From Vitellaria paradoxa (Eukaryota > Streptophyta > Magnoliopsida > Ericales > Sapotaceae), in assembly GCA_019916065.1 (NCBI GenBank), contig CM034236.1:59486690-59550689 (forward strand): a DNA stretch of 64,000 nucleotides, given 5' to 3'. A program made the translations under genes and the position numbers. The stretch's first letter is position 1, and the number at the start of each line of letters is the position of its first letter. A model generated the notes under the pieces. It was given only the letters and a program-made list of their open reading frames with translations, was not told the DNA's origin and made no database searches. Below are positions 46,847 through 58,460 of this stretch, piece after piece.

Positions 46847-49800
46847 ATGCACGGTTGGATTAGAGGGGAAGACGGTAGATTGTTACGCCCTGAATCATTA
46901 GCTGTTCCTTTAGAATTAGAGTCCGCTTTAGGAGAAACTCAAACTCCTAGAATTCCTACTCCACCATTAGAAATGGCTGCTGAAGATCAAGCTGTCGCAG
47001 CAAGACAATCCTTGAGAGATATCTTGCAGCAGAATAGGCATACTCCTGAATCCTGCATAGTTTGGCCTGTAAACCAAACTTTTCACTTTAAACCAGGGAT
47101 GATCCAATTGTTACCTACTTTCCATGGGATGGATTCTGAGAATCCATATGACCACTTAACTCGCTTTAGGAACATTTGTGTCACTATAAAGGATCAAGGA
47201 TGCCAAATAGAGCTGGTATTTCTTAAGTTATTCCCATTTTCATTGCAAGATAAGGCTGCTAGATGGTTTGAATTCCTACCATCTAATTCCATTCGCACCT
47301 GGGATGAAATGCAAGCCAAATTCTTAAAGAAATTTTTCCCACCTAATAGAACTGATGCAATTCAGCATCAGATTCTGAACTTCGCTTCACAACATGGTGA
47401 GACATTCTACCAAAGTTGGGAGAGGTTTAAAACTCTCTTACATTCCTGTCCTCACCATGGATTTGAAGTCTGGCGTCTAGCTAGCATCTTCTACGGAGCC
47501 CTGACACCACAATTGAAACAATTTGTGGAAACAATGTGCAATGGGCAGTTTTACGATAAAACCCCTGAAGAAGCTTATGAATATTTTGAATTCTTAGCTG
47601 AAAATGCACAAACTTGGGATACCACGGGACCTCAGAATACTCAGAATATTAATGGTACTCCTATTCGAGGTTTGCATCACTTAAGTGAAACCGATGATCT
47701 TAAGGCAAAACTAGCAACTCTGACCCGAGAAATAGAGACCCTTAAGATTAAAAAGGACACACCTATAGTTAAAGAACCCATAGCAAATGTCTATTGCGTA
47801 GCTTGTGATAGCCAATCTCATAGAACGGATGATTGTCCTAGTATGCCCCTGTGTAGAGAAGTCGTGCAAAATCAGCTATCTAGTGAACTTCCTATCCATG
47901 CAATAAACCAATACCGACCTCCATATCGTGGACAGAATTTGGGAGGAAATCCCTATTCTGAAACATATAATCCGGGTGTGAGGAACCATCCAAATTTTAG
48001 TTGGAGAAATGATGGAGCAGCTCAAATGCCACAATCTTATCACCCTCCACCTCCTCCAAATCCTCAGGTTTCAGTCACTAATCCAGGATTGCCTCAGAAT
48101 GTGGGACCTTCTCATACTCCATATATTCCCCCAAATAAGAGGTCCACAGAAGAAACACTTCAACAATACATGAACACACAATCCACACTTTGGGCTCAAA
48201 ATAATAGAACTTTGGACGACATTAGGGGACAGTTGACTCTTTTAACCCAAACGTTGACTACACAACCTAAAGGTCAATTCCCTGCTCAACCACGTCCAAA
48301 TCCAATTGCCCAAGTGAAAAATGTTGAAGGGTCTTCCAATATGCCTGGCAATATTGAGCAGGTACAAAACATCACGACGCTTAGGAGTGGTAAAACTATA
48401 GATAAAACCATTCACCCTAAGATGGTTGAGGTTAGGGAAGAGTTAGAACCTAAGCGGATGTCGGAAGATAATAGGAGGGAAGGAAAACAACCCATAGGCA
48501 TGGAAGAAGAAAAATCTAAGAGGGAAGAGGAATCTAAGAAAGAGAAGAGTGAGGAAGAAAAAGGGGAGAATCAAAAGGAAAAAGAATCTATCTTAGTGCC
48601 TAGGGAGTATATCCCTAAAGCACCATTTCCCCAAAGGTTCTTGAAAGCTAAGAGAGAAGCTCAAGCAGCTGAATTGCTAGAGGTTTTTAAACAAGTGAAA
48701 ATCAATATACCTCTTTTAGATGCAATTAAACAAATCCCAGTGTATGCAAAATTCTTGAAAGAGCTATGCACTGTGAAGAGGGGACTGAATGTTAAGGAAA
48801 AAGCTTTCCTAACAGAACAAGCAAGTGCTATTCTTCAATGTCGCACACCCCCGAAATATAAGGACCCTGGGTGTCCTACTATCTCTTGTTATATAGGGAA
48901 ATTCTTTGTTAGTCGAGCACTTCTTGATTTAGGAGCTAGTGTGAACTTACTTCCCTATTCAGTGTACGAGCAACTAGGATTAGGAGAGATTAAACCTACC
49001 CGTGTGACTCTGCAACTTGCAGATAGATCTATAAAAGTCCCACGAGGTATAGTTGAAGATGTACTGGTGCAAGTGGAAAATTTTTATTTTCCGGTGGATT
49101 TTATAATCCTTGATACACAACCACTAACCAGTTTGTCAGCACCTGATCAGACACCTGTGATTCTTGGACGTCCATTTTTAGCAACGTCAAATGCTTTGAT
49201 TAATTGTAGGAATGGATCCATGAAGATGTCCTTTGGTAACATAGAGTTTGAAACAAATATCTTTCATGTTACCAAACAACCAAAAGAGGTGGCTGAAATA
49301 CAAGAGGTAGACGTAGTCGAAACCATCGTTCAGAATTACGTTGATAGGGAATTCATAGAAGACCCTCTAGAAAGAATACTATGCAGTGATATAGAAAAAG
49401 GGGATTTTATGATACCTAGTGAACTTAGCAACATGCTATATGAATGGTTAGACGTTTGCCCATTAATGTCAATAGGTAATTGGAAACCGATGTTTGAAAA
49501 TCTAGGGCCACTATTGAACAAAGCTCAATCTTCGAATGTGAAAGCCCCAAGTCCCGATAGGAAACCATTACCTTCTAATTTGAAGTATGCTTTTCTAGGT
49601 GAAGGAGAAACATACCCTGTAGTAATATCTTCTGAATTGGCTACTGACCAAGAACATATCTTGATAGAGCTGTTAAAATCCCATAAGAAAGCATTAGGGT
49701 GGTCAGTGGCAGATTTAACAGGTATAAGTCCACTCCTTTGCACACATTACATTTATTTAGAAGAGGGTGCCAAGCCGGTACGACAAATGCAAAGAAGGCT

Positions 49801-52471
49801 CAATCCAAATATGAAAGAGGTAGTACGGGCTGAGGTACTAAAGTTGCTTGATGTAGGGATAATTTACCCAATTTCTGATTCCCAATGGGTAAGTCCTACG
49901 CAAGTGGTACCTAAGAAGTCAGGTATTACCGTAGTTCGGAATGAAAATAATGAGCTAGTCCCAACGAGAGTGCAAACTGGCTGGCGAGTATGCATTGATT
50001 ATAGGAAACTCAATGCAAGTACTAGAAAAGACCACTTTCCTCTTCCATTCTTAGATCAAGTTTTAGAAAGAGTGGCTGGGCATGCTTATTACTGCTTTTT
50101 AGATGGCTATTCGGGCTATAACCAAATAGAGGTAGCTTTAGAGGATCAATCCAAAACTACATTCACCTGTCCCTTTGGCACCTTTGCATACAAACGAATG
50201 CCGTTTGGCCTATGTAACGCCCCTGCCACTTTTCAGCGTTGCATGATTAGCATATTTAGTGAGATGGTAGAAGAGATCGTCGAAGTATTTATGGACGATT
50301 TCTCTGTCTATGGTGACTCATTCGAGCAATGCTTGCAACACCTTGATCTAGTATTAACTCGATGCGAGGAAAAGAACCTTGTCCTTAACTGGGAAAAGTG
50401 TCATTTTATGGTGACACAAGGCATCGTTCTGGGGCACATAGTTTCAAAAGAAGGTATTCAGGTAGATCAGGCGAAAGTAGAGCTGATTCAAAAGCTTCCC
50501 AAACCCCAATCAGTAAAAGATATTAGATCTTTCTTGGGACATGCTGGATTCTATCGAAGGTTCATTCAATCATTTAGTGAAATTTCCAGACCTTTGTGTA
50601 AATTACTAACACAAGATACACCCTTTGAATGGACTGATCAATGCCAGCAAGCTTTTGAAAAACTCAAGGGATGTCTAACTACAGCTCCTATTTTACAAAC
50701 TCCTGATTGGTCACTGCCATTCGAATTGATGTGCGATGCTAGTGACCATGCTATTGGAGCTGTACTAGGACAGAGAAGAGATAAAAAAGCACATGTGATT
50801 TATTATGCTAGTAAGACCCTTAATGACACTCAAAAGAACTACACAACAACTGAAAAAGAATTACTAGCAGTTGTTTTTGCCCTTGAGAAATTCCGATCTT
50901 ATCTCATTGGTTCAACAGTCATCATCTTCACTGACCATTCTGCACTTAAGTACCTGTTGACCAAGAAAGAGGCCAAACCACGATTACTCCGATGGATATT
51001 GCTACTACAAGAGTTTGACCTCGAAATAAGAGATAAGAAAGGTGTAGAGAACGTGGTGGCGGATCATTTGTCACGTTTACCAGTTGAAGTCTATCCTAAA
51101 GATGATACTCAAATCAATGATAGCTTCCCTGATGAACAGCTATTTCATGTGCAAGCAATAACAGCCTCTACCCCTCCTTGGTATGCTGATATTGCTAACT
51201 ACTTAGTGACAAGACAAATCCCGGATGAATGGACTTCTAAAGATAGGAAGAAATTCCTTAGGAATGTAAGAGTTTTCTTTTGGGATGATCCGTATTTATT
51301 TAAATACTGCCCTGACCAAGTTATCCGTAGGTGTATTCCTGACTGGGAAGTCCAAGGAATAATTGAGTTCTGCCATTCTCAAGCGTGTGGTGGCCATTTT
51401 TCCACGAACAAAACAGCTGCAAAGATATTACAATGTGGATTCTATTGGCCTACGTTATTTAAGGATGTTCATCAATTCTGTACCACCTGTGACAGATGTC
51501 AACGGCTAGGTAGCTTGACTCGTAGGAACATGATGCCTCTATCTCCTATTCTTGTTTTGGAAATATTTGATTGTTGGGGAATAGACTTCATGGGTCCTTT
51601 TCCAAGCTCCTTTGGGTATGAATTCATATTAGTAGGAGTTGATTACGTTTCTAAATGGGTAGAAGCAGTAGCTGCTAAGACAAACGACCATAAAGTAGTT
51701 CTTAAATTCCTCCATGAAAACATATTTTCACGCTTCGGGGTACCTCGAGCGATAATTAGTGATGGGGGGAAACATTTCTGTAACCGACCTGTAGGCACTC
51801 TATTTCTTAAATATGGGGTGGCACATAAAGTAGGAACTCCATATCACCCCCAGACAAGTGGCCAGGTAGAGCTTGCAAACAGGGAAATTAAGACAATCCT
51901 AGAAAAGACGGTTAATCCTAACCGCAAGGATTGGTCACTACGATTGACAGATTCCCTATGGGCATATCGCACTGCATATAAAACTACCTTAGGAATGTCT
52001 CCCTACAGGTTAGTTTACGGTAAACCATGCCATTTGCCCGTTGAATTAGAACATAAAGCTTATTGGGCAATTAAGAACTTCAACTTTAATCTTGATGAGG
52101 CGGGGTTACACCGTAAATTACAAATTGCAGAAATGGAAGAGTTACGGAATGACGCTTATGAGAATGCCTTACTATCTAAAGAGAGGATAAAGAAAATACA
52201 TGATCGGCATATTGCTCGACGATCATTTCATGAAGGCCAAAAAGTATTACTTTATCGCTCACGACTTCATCTATTCCCAGGGAAACTACAATCTAGGTGG
52301 TCAGGTCCTTTCATAGTAACGCATGTGTCAGATCATGGAGCCATTGAGATTGAAAATCCAAAGAATAAACATCGTTTTAAGGTGAATGGGCATAAGTTGA
52401 AACCATACTTACAAAACTTTGCGGCTTGCATCGAAACATGGGATCTTTTAGATCCCCCTCCTTATGAATAG
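46847..52471 (+). CDS. Gag-pol polyprotein of copy B, intact (1874 aa)
   Basis: Packages, reverse-transcribes and integrates the element. Capsid-like gag lies at about 60-260; the CCHC knuckle is C317-C320-H325-C330. A charged Glu/Lys-rich linker spans roughly 530-590. The aspartic protease has DLGAS at 694-698. RT follows (about 1000-1180), with FMDD at 1148-1151. RNase H has Asp1297 and the later TEKELLAV and [10 protein letters not shown]. Integrase has a zinc finger (H1510, then CDRC) and a D1580, D1639, E1675 triad with 35 residues between the last two, ending in a basic C-terminal domain. Gag and pol share one frame with no stop or shift. The ATG is the first in-frame one after the leader and matches copy A. 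Differences from A are few. Confidence 0.97.
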   Translation: MHGWIRGEDGRLLRPESLAVPLELESALGETQTPRIPTPPLEMAAEDQAVAARQSLRDILQQNRHTPESCIVWPVNQTFHFKPGMIQLLPTFHGMDSENPYDHLTRFRNICVTIKDQGCQIELVFLKLFPFSLQDKAARWFEFLPSNSIRTWDEMQAKFLKKFFPPNRTDAIQHQILNFASQHGETFYQSWERFKTLLHSCPHHGFEVWRLASIFYGALTPQLKQFVETMCNGQFYDKTPEEAYEYFEFLAENAQTWDTTGPQNTQNINGTPIRGLHHLSETDDLKAKLATLTREIETLKIKKDTPIVKEPIANVYCVACDSQSHRTDDCPSMPLCREVVQNQLSSELPIHAINQYRPPYRGQNLGGNPYSETYNPGVRNHPNFSWRNDGAAQMPQSYHPPPPPNPQVSVTNPGLPQNVGPSHTPYIPPNKRSTEETLQQYMNTQSTLWAQNNRTLDDIRGQLTLLTQTLTTQPKGQFPAQPRPNPIAQVKNVEGSSNMPGNIEQVQNITTLRSGKTIDKTIHPKMVEVREELEPKRMSEDNRREGKQPIGMEEEKSKREEESKKEKSEEEKGENQKEKESILVPREYIPKAPFPQRFLKAKREAQAAELLEVFKQVKINIPLLDAIKQIPVYAKFLKELCTVKRGLNVKEKAFLTEQASAILQCRTPPKYKDPGCPTISCYIGKFFVSRALLDLGASVNLLPYSVYEQLGLGEIKPTRVTLQLADRSIKVPRGIVEDVLVQVENFYFPVDFIILDTQPLTSLSAPDQTPVILGRPFLATSNALINCRNGSMKMSFGNIEFETNIFHVTKQPKEVAEIQEVDVVETIVQNYVDREFIEDPLERILCSDIEKGDFMIPSELSNMLYEWLDVCPLMSIGNWKPMFENLGPLLNKAQSSNVKAPSPDRKPLPSNLKYAFLGEGETYPVVISSELATDQEHILIELLKSHKKALGWSVADLTGISPLLCTHYIYLEEGAKPVRQMQRRLNPNMKEVVRAEVLKLLDVGIIYPISDSQWVSPTQVVPKKSGITVVRNENNELVPTRVQTGWRVCIDYRKLNASTRKDHFPLPFLDQVLERVAGHAYYCFLDGYSGYNQIEVALEDQSKTTFTCPFGTFAYKRMPFGLCNAPATFQRCMISIFSEMVEEIVEVFMDDFSVYGDSFEQCLQHLDLVLTRCEEKNLVLNWEKCHFMVTQGIVLGHIVSKEGIQVDQAKVELIQKLPKPQSVKDIRSFLGHAGFYRRFIQSFSEISRPLCKLLTQDTPFEWTDQCQQAFEKLKGCLTTAPILQTPDWSLPFELMCDASDHAIGAVLGQRRDKKAHVIYYASKTLNDTQKNYTTTEKELLAVVFALEKFRSYLIGSTVIIFTDHSALKYLLTKKEAKPRLLRWILLLQEFDLEIRDKKGVENVVADHLSRLPVEVYPKDDTQINDSFPDEQLFHVQAITASTPPWYADIANYLVTRQIPDEWTSKDRKKFLRNVRVFFWDDPYLFKYCPDQVIRRCIPDWEVQGIIEFCHSQACGGHFSTNKTAAKILQCGFYWPTLFKDVHQFCTTCDRCQRLGSLTRRNMMPLSPILVLEIFDCWGIDFMGPFPSSFGYEFILVGVDYVSKWVEAVAAKTNDHKVVLKFLHENIFSRFGVPRAIISDGGKHFCNRPVGTLFLKYGVAHKVGTPYHPQTSGQVELANREIKTILEKTVNPNRKDWSLRLTDSLWAYRTAYKTTLGMSPYRLVYGKPCHLPVELEHKAYWAIKNFNFNLDEAGLHRKLQIAEMEELRNDAYENALLSKERIKKIHDRHIARRSFHEGQKVLLYRSRLHLFPGKLQSRWSGPFIVTHVSDHGAIEIENPKNKHRFKVNGHKLKPYLQNFAACIETWDLLDPPPYE

Positions 52472-53244
52472 TCCGCATTTAAGTATTTGTAGTGTATATT
52501 AGTAGATCTAGGTTAGCTTGCCGTTTATTTATTTTAGTTTTTTTTCTTTTTAGTTAGTATTATTAGGAAAATTGAGAGAATTAGAGCAACAAGCAAGACT
52601 TAGAGCCATTACTGTGGTCCGGACCCCCTAGGGAATGGTCCGGACCCTGCAAGGAGGGATGTAGGCCGAGTATACTGTGGTCCGGACCCCCTGAGGGACG
52701 GTCCGGACCCTGCGGGTGTCTTTAAAGCAGATCGGTTCCCTTTTCAGCTCAATTCGGCAGCCCTCTCTTCAATTCTCTTTTCAATATTCCCTCTCTCTAG
52801 CAAAATATAACCTAGAAATCTTCTACCCGTGCAAGATTCTTCAAAAAAGAAGTTGATTCAACTCCTATTTCAGCCGAAATCAACTATTTTCTGCACTTTC
52901 ACATCATCTATAAGGTATGTCTTCTCCATTCTTCAAGCCCTAGTTCGGTTCTTCCATATTTGTTCACCTCAAGCTTCAAAGCTTCAAGAGTTATGTTCTA
53001 TCTCACCAAAACACTTTCTTTGGACATTAATATTCAAGGGTAGTATTAGTTTGAATTAGTTTCCAAAGTTTGCATTTTTTTCTACCGTGGGTTTGATTTG
53101 GATCCATAAGAACATTGTTTGGTGATTTGGTGCTATTTATTAAGTATTTTGTTTAATTGTCATTAGAATGGGGCCACCACATTTGGGTGGACATAGGATT
53201 GATTAGAATGATTCATTATTTCTCCTTGTTGGGTTGTAGTTCCC
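52472..53244 (+). promoter_or_regulatory. Pol-ORF2 spacer with palindrome array and probable 5'-UTR intron
   Basis: ACTGTGGTCCGGACCCCCT occurs at 52611 and about 52674, each followed by a second GGTCCGGACCCT (to 52713). This is the same array as in the LTR U3. Downstream, TCTATAAG with GTATGT (donor 52915) and TTGGGTTGTAG (acceptor end 53239) would leave the ATG at 53245 five bases into the next exon. A separate transcript for the second ORF, from an internal promoter or by splicing, is plausible but inferred. Confidence 0.5.
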
Positions 53245-54330
53245 ATGCCCCCACGGACTAAGCATGCTGCCAATCGACGACTTGAGCCTGTCTTTGATAG
53301 AAATCGATTTTGGAGGGCAGAAGCTGAACTTAGTTACGATGACAATTGGGTAAACAAACCAGTAGTGGTTGAACGGTATTGGAGTATTGAACATTTTAAA
53401 AGTGAAGACTTTCTATTAGAACAAAACTTTGAGGGGCGACAATGGCTCGGTATAGCTAAGTTCAATGCCTACTGTGTGGTTGACTTGGTTCGAGAATTCT
53501 TTGCTAATTTCAAAGAAGGATCCATTAGTAAGAGACGAGGAAGAGAACGCCTTGTCAGTTGGGTTAGGGGAGTTGAAATCATTCTTACACCGGATGATTT
53601 AGCCCAAGTTTTTCAATTACCCCGGGTTCAAAGGCCCGAATTTTCTTATCCAGATGAAGGGACACCACCTTTCCTGAATTTAGTGTCAGAAATCGTCTCA
53701 GAAGGACAAGAATGGGAGGCAGAATATAGAAAGCCAGCCTCAATACTTGCTGATAAATACTGGGCTCTGCACATGTTTTCTTGCACCAATTTACTTCCTC
53801 AAAATCGAAATTCAGACTGCACACCTCTTAGGGCCAGATTGATCTATGCAATTGGTACTGGAATGACTATTGATTTACCCTCCTACCTATGGAACCATAT
53901 TGCTTATGTTTGCGAGCAACCTAACTCGTTGACAGCTTTGCCCTTTGGAGGTGCCCTCACAGAGATCTTTAGGAGGAAGGGGGCCCAGGTTACGGATGAT
54001 ATGCCTATAGCCTTGGGATTGCAACCATTTACCATAACTTCTTATTCCAAATCCCGTGGCAACATGGCTACTAAAAAGAGGAAAGCCACAACGGTTCATG
54101 AACATACGTCAGCACCTATATTGGAGGAAACCGAGGAGGGACAGGAAGTCACCAATACTGAGTTGGCTGATCGGCTTGATGTTTTAGAAGGGCGCATGGA
54201 TCACATAGAGAAGAATCAAGAAGAAGATCATCAGTTGCTCCTACGCATCCAGCAGTCTCAGCAGACCCAGGAACATTTGCTGAAAAGTGTCCTGGATCAC
54301 CTTCGTGACTCTTTTCCACCTCCACAGTGA
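53245..54330 (+). CDS. Second ORF of copy B: Athila-type protein of unknown function (361 aa)
   Basis: It occupies the position often called env-like in Athila elements. I see no signal peptide or clear transmembrane segment, so an envelope role is not supported by the sequence. The central block (about residues 70-250: LVREFFANFKE, WVRGVEIILTPDDLAQVF, LRARLIYAIGTGMTIDLPSY, TALPFGGALTEIF) has the pattern of the putative plant transposon protein family. The C-terminus after about residue 270 is basic (TKKRKA), then a coiled-coil-like tail (LADRLDVLEGRMDHIEK, then LLLRIQQSQQTQEHLLK). The frame is intact. A decayed relative lies at 29985-31142 inside the Harbinger element. Confidence 0.85.
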   Translation: MPPRTKHAANRRLEPVFDRNRFWRAEAELSYDDNWVNKPVVVERYWSIEHFKSEDFLLEQNFEGRQWLGIAKFNAYCVVDLVREFFANFKEGSISKRRGRERLVSWVRGVEIILTPDDLAQVFQLPRVQRPEFSYPDEGTPPFLNLVSEIVSEGQEWEAEYRKPASILADKYWALHMFSCTNLLPQNRNSDCTPLRARLIYAIGTGMTIDLPSYLWNHIAYVCEQPNSLTALPFGGALTEIFRRKGAQVTDDMPIALGLQPFTITSYSKSRGNMATKKRKATTVHEHTSAPILEETEEGQEVTNTELADRLDVLEGRMDHIEKNQEEDHQLLLRIQQSQQTQEHLLKSVLDHLRDSFPPPQ

Positions 54331-55721
54331 GAGGACCTTGTTATCTTTGGGTTCTGAGAGTTTAGGATTTTGATCACTCATTGTGTAACTTGTTACTCCT
54401 AAAACTCTTTTAGGGTGCATTTATTTTCTGGGATGTAATTATTGGATACTTATGCTACTTTTGATTCTATGGTGATGTATTATGCCTTATTTGCTTTATG
54501 TTAATTTCCTTGTGCTTGGATGAACTATCACCATTGGTTTTTTTTGAGAAGGGGAGTGCTAACAGTGAGGTTGAAAATGGAATTGACAATAATTTAAATG
54601 AATCGAATGTGGATGATTATGGAATTCCTTTACAGTTTTTATTTGAATTTCGGCAACATTTAGACCTGAAGGATGCTATCAGAAGGTATGTTCCTTTCCA
54701 TTTTTATTTTATTGCTTTTCTTTTCTTTTTGTCTCGTTTTTTTTTTATTTTATTTTATTCTTCTGTTACTATTATTAACCACTTGCATTGCCATGAATAT
54801 TTCTATTCTTAGTGGTTAATCTGATAGATGCATGTTCAGTCTTAGTTATGCTTTACTGTTATTGTACCTCATCATGCTCACTTTGCACACTACATCCTCA
54901 CATATACTTCATAGTTTTCACATTGAGGACAATGTGACATTTAAGTTGGGGGGTAGGGTCGCATGATGAAAAGATTTTACATGAATGAGAAAATTTTTTT
55001 TTGAAATTTTGAAAATCATTGTTATTTATGACTTTCTTGAATTTGCATGACTAGACTGTATATGTGTTCTCTTAACTAGTTTAATGTTAGTATCAGTCAT
55101 GAAAATAATGAATGGTTTGGTTTCAATCTTGAAGAAGGCACTTTAATTCAAATTGAGTATAAAATTGCCTATTGCATTGATAACTTGTCATTTTGAAACC
55201 ATTATATGAAAATGTATTAAGGATTTGAATTCATGAGAATTAGTCATTCAAGTATGCCAAGATATAGGTGGAGACTTAAAACCCCATACTTTTGTGAGCT
55301 TTAGAGCCTACTCTTTTATTCTCGAGGGTTTTATACTTCAATTCTTTATGACTTCTTTCATCTCACTTTTCTTGAATAGCTTCATTACATTACTTTGTTT
55401 TGGTATTAAATGCACAAGATGCTATTTTTGATTTACATGTCTGGGTCAATGCCTCTAAAAAAGTGTTAGAAACCTAGAGAGTGATGTTAGGCCATCTTTC
55501 ATACATTTGGAAGCTTATAACTTTTCTTTTATTACATTACCCTTGGAGCCACTTTGAAGCCTATGAAAAATATATATATATATATATATATGAAACTTCT
55601 TGTTTTAGCCACATTGATGTCCTTTTAGCCTTAGATATATAGGTGAGCCCACCCTTGCATGTCTTGGGATGTTTGTGCAAGAATTGAAACAAGGTGTATA
55701 AGGGAGGAGCTTATATTAGAA

Positions 55722-55752
<31 letters not shown>

Positions 55753-56611
55753 TAGGGACATAGCAATTCATAAGTTCATTATTATTAGTCCCATGAAAAA
55801 AAAATAATAATAATAATAAGAACAGCTTCAATGTTTAGTATTCAAGGAGTTGAAAAGAGAGAAGTTGGGGGGTTTGTCATTGCACTATCATTGTAATCCT
55901 TAGACATGCACTTTGATTTTCCTATCCTTTGTTTGTCTAACCAATACCCCATGGCCAAGCTACAACCTAGTAAAGACCTAATGGACTTTAGGTGAACAAC
56001 ACTTATAAGAGCATTGATCTATTTCATGTGGTTGATAATAGTTCTCTTGTAATGCATTAATACATTCCATTCATGAAGCTATGCAACACTCCATATCTTA
56101 ATTCTTTCAGTCACTTCGTGAATTGGGTTCATTGTACTTATTTGACATTGCATTCCGTGCATGAACCATGAGAGTAACCTTGTTCGAGTGATTTTATTTG
56201 TGAGTGGGCATCCTGGTGAGAATTGAAGTCAAGGCCACAATCTTAGAGTATATTTGATGACTATTTTGAATGAATGATATGAATTGATACATTTGAATTA
56301 ATGGGTTGAGAATTAGGTAAGTTTGACATGCATTGGGAGGTTTTATGCAATTTTTGGGTGTAGTGACTAATTCTTTATTGAGATTGAACCAGAAATTGTT
56401 TGAAAGACTTTTACTACACATTGAACTAGTTTATTGAATTTTGTGGGTAGATTCACTGCAAACCTTCACGAGACCTTACTCGTCCACTAGGGGGAACCTA
56501 GGGGTTTAAAGGGCTTGCTACACGTAGCTAAGTGTAGCCGTGTTTCCAACGAAAAGAGAATATTTGCTTCACATTCCAACAAACTGCACTGCCTAGGGAC
56601 TAGCAAGACTC
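54331..56611 (+). other. Non-coding 3' region of copy B
   Basis: 2.3 kb between the second ORF and the LTR. It holds an exon-like open stretch (54552-54685), the block CACATTGAGGACAATGT (54919-54935), AAGTTGGGGGG tracts at 54943 and 55862, an (AT)n run (55567-55591), a run of about 24 A (55729-55752), and a conserved block at 56461-56520 (CTAGGGGGAACCTAGGGGTT) shared with element C at 59774-59833. Confidence 0.75.
54552..54685 (+). other. Exon-like stretch in B's 3' region
   Basis: Preceded by TTTTTTTTGAGAAG and followed by GTATGTTCC and a T-rich tract, as an exon would be. It is open in one frame with an acidic start and VDDYGIPLQFLFEFRQHLDL. I do not recognise it; it could be a captured host exon or chance. 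Confidence 0.3.
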
Positions 56612-56624
56612 AAGTTGGGGGGTG
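56612..56624 (+). other. Terminal polypurine tract of copy B
   Basis: AAGTTGGGGGGTG lies directly before the 3' LTR. The same 11-base core AAGTTGGGGGG occurs at 54943-54953 and 55862-55872. Confidence 0.85.
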
Positions 56625-58455
56625 TGATTACACTCGAAAAGTGTAATTACAAACGACACTTTTGCACACTCATTTACATGTTTTACTACGTTTTCCTCAT
56701 GATTTATCACTATTTTATCACTTACGTAAACCATTTTGTCAATCGCAGGAAAAATGGTGAATTCAACGAAGAAGACAGTGATTTTGACAACTCCAAGGAG
56801 GAAGGAAACAAAGGAGAACAAAGCGTGTCAACAATGGTTCAAGCTTCCCCAAGAGTTGGCTTAAATGGAGGAGCAAACATTGAAGAAACCTATACACTGT
56901 GGTTCGGACCCCCTTGCTTGATGGTCCCGACCACAGAAAGCTCGCCTTCCAGCCGATTGAATAAACCATACACTGTGGTCCGGACCCCCTGAGGGACGGT
57001 CCGGACCCCCTTATACGGAATTGTTGCTCTGCGTTTTGACTGATTAGGGTTTTGTGTTTGCTTATATATATGACACTGTGTAGCCGAATGAAAGGGGGCT
57101 GCTACATATTGTTTTTCTTCCTCTCCTCCTACTTCTCTTAGGTTTAAGTTTAGTTTTAGTTATTTATTTATGGGAAGATTTTGAAGATTTTTTATTCGTG
57201 AATGTTACTACTCTACGTACTCCAAGTTTTTAAGACGATTGTCATTGCGATTGCTACTCAAGTTCTTATTTCAAAGTTCGTTTTCAAGTAAGTTAATATT
57301 TCATTCTTGCTCTTCATTAGTTTTTGAATGTTCGTGAATGATTTTTATGATTAATGCCATTAGTTTGTTTAATCTTTGGATGCTTTAAAATATTAGGGTT
57401 TCGTTTAGAGTTTGATACGAATGCTGCACGTTTTGATCTTAAGGTTTAACTTTAATTAATCTAGTATTTCGTTTTGGTTCATTATTATTAATTGAATGTT
57501 CGTAGGTAAGTTTTACATTCATTAGGACTGTTTTAATTACGTTTTTGAAGCTTTAACAGTTATGTCTTCATCTAAGCCTGTTAAGTTGTTTCAAAGCATG
57601 CTAGGGTAAAAACCTTTGTTCTTGATTCACTGAATCAATGAAGGGTAATTTGTTATGAACTGAGGGATGTACGTAGATCCTTCACATGGGTTTCAAAAGC
57701 CTATGTGAAGTGATCTACTATTTTCAAACTTGATTTGTTGTTTGGAAAACCTTTGAAAACAAGAGTGTTTGTTCATATTCTCTGTAATCACTGATAAACA
57801 CTCTTGATTATAATTTTCTTGATAATTTTTAAACAATTTAAATCTAGATTTGAACTCGAGTATTTTTATCATAAAATCTTTCCAGTTTTATCTTCCATAA
57901 TGAAACGTGAATTTAAAACTGTGTATCGAGGAATTTTGGAATGTATTGAAAATCTTTCCCAATCCATAGATCCTTTGACGTGAACTATGGATTGTATTTA
58001 AAATCATCCCTTGGTGAAATAACAGATTACTTGGAATTGTGAAGGTTGAATCAAGAACCCTTTTCTATTAGAATTTCAATTTGATAAAATCACTGCTTTA
58101 AATTTCTTATAAGTCTTGTTTGCAATTAGATTAGATTATTCTTTAAATTTAAGTTTAGTAATTTTAATTTGCTGAGTTGTTTAAATTAGTTCGAATTTTA
58201 TTTAAGTTGAAACATTTCTTTAATTAGTAATTACTTTGTTTTTAGTTTAATTTCTCAAATTTCAACTCTATCAAATCTAATTTAAGTTAATTGCAACTTT
58301 AATTCTAATTCAATCCTACAATTCATATTTGAACTTAGAAACTGAAACACATAGGCTTCCCTGTGGATTCGACCTCGGACTCACCGAGATTAAAACTACA
58401 CCGCACACCCTTGCACTTGGGGGTTAATTAGCACTGCACTATTTACGAGCGGTCA
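56625..58455 (+). repeat. 3' LTR of copy B (1831 bp)
   Basis: Matches the 5' LTR with about eight substitutions (for example GGTCCGG to GGTTCGG at about 56902) and one extra A in GAATGAAAGGGG. TGCAC follows at 58456. Confidence 0.96.
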
Positions 58456-58460
58456 TGCAC

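Larger units (their letters stand above)
44864..58455 (+). mobile_element. Complete Athila-type retrotransposon, copy B (13,592 bp), apparently intact
   Basis: Perfect 5-bp target duplication TGCAC (44859-44863 and 58456-58460). LTRs of 1830 and 1831 bp differ by about eight substitutions and one base of indel by eye, so insertion is recent. Order: LTR, tRNA-Asp primer site, gag-pol in one frame, palindromic repeats, intron-like leader, second ORF, 2.3 kb non-coding region with three polypurine-like tracts, LTR. No coding lesion was found, so it may be autonomous. It is the youngest layer of the D > C > B nest. Confidence 0.96.

Noticed and set aside
53245..54330. Calling the second ORF a retroviral envelope
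   Set aside because: No signal peptide, no transmembrane helix and no glycoprotein features; its blocks match a plant transposon protein family of unknown function.
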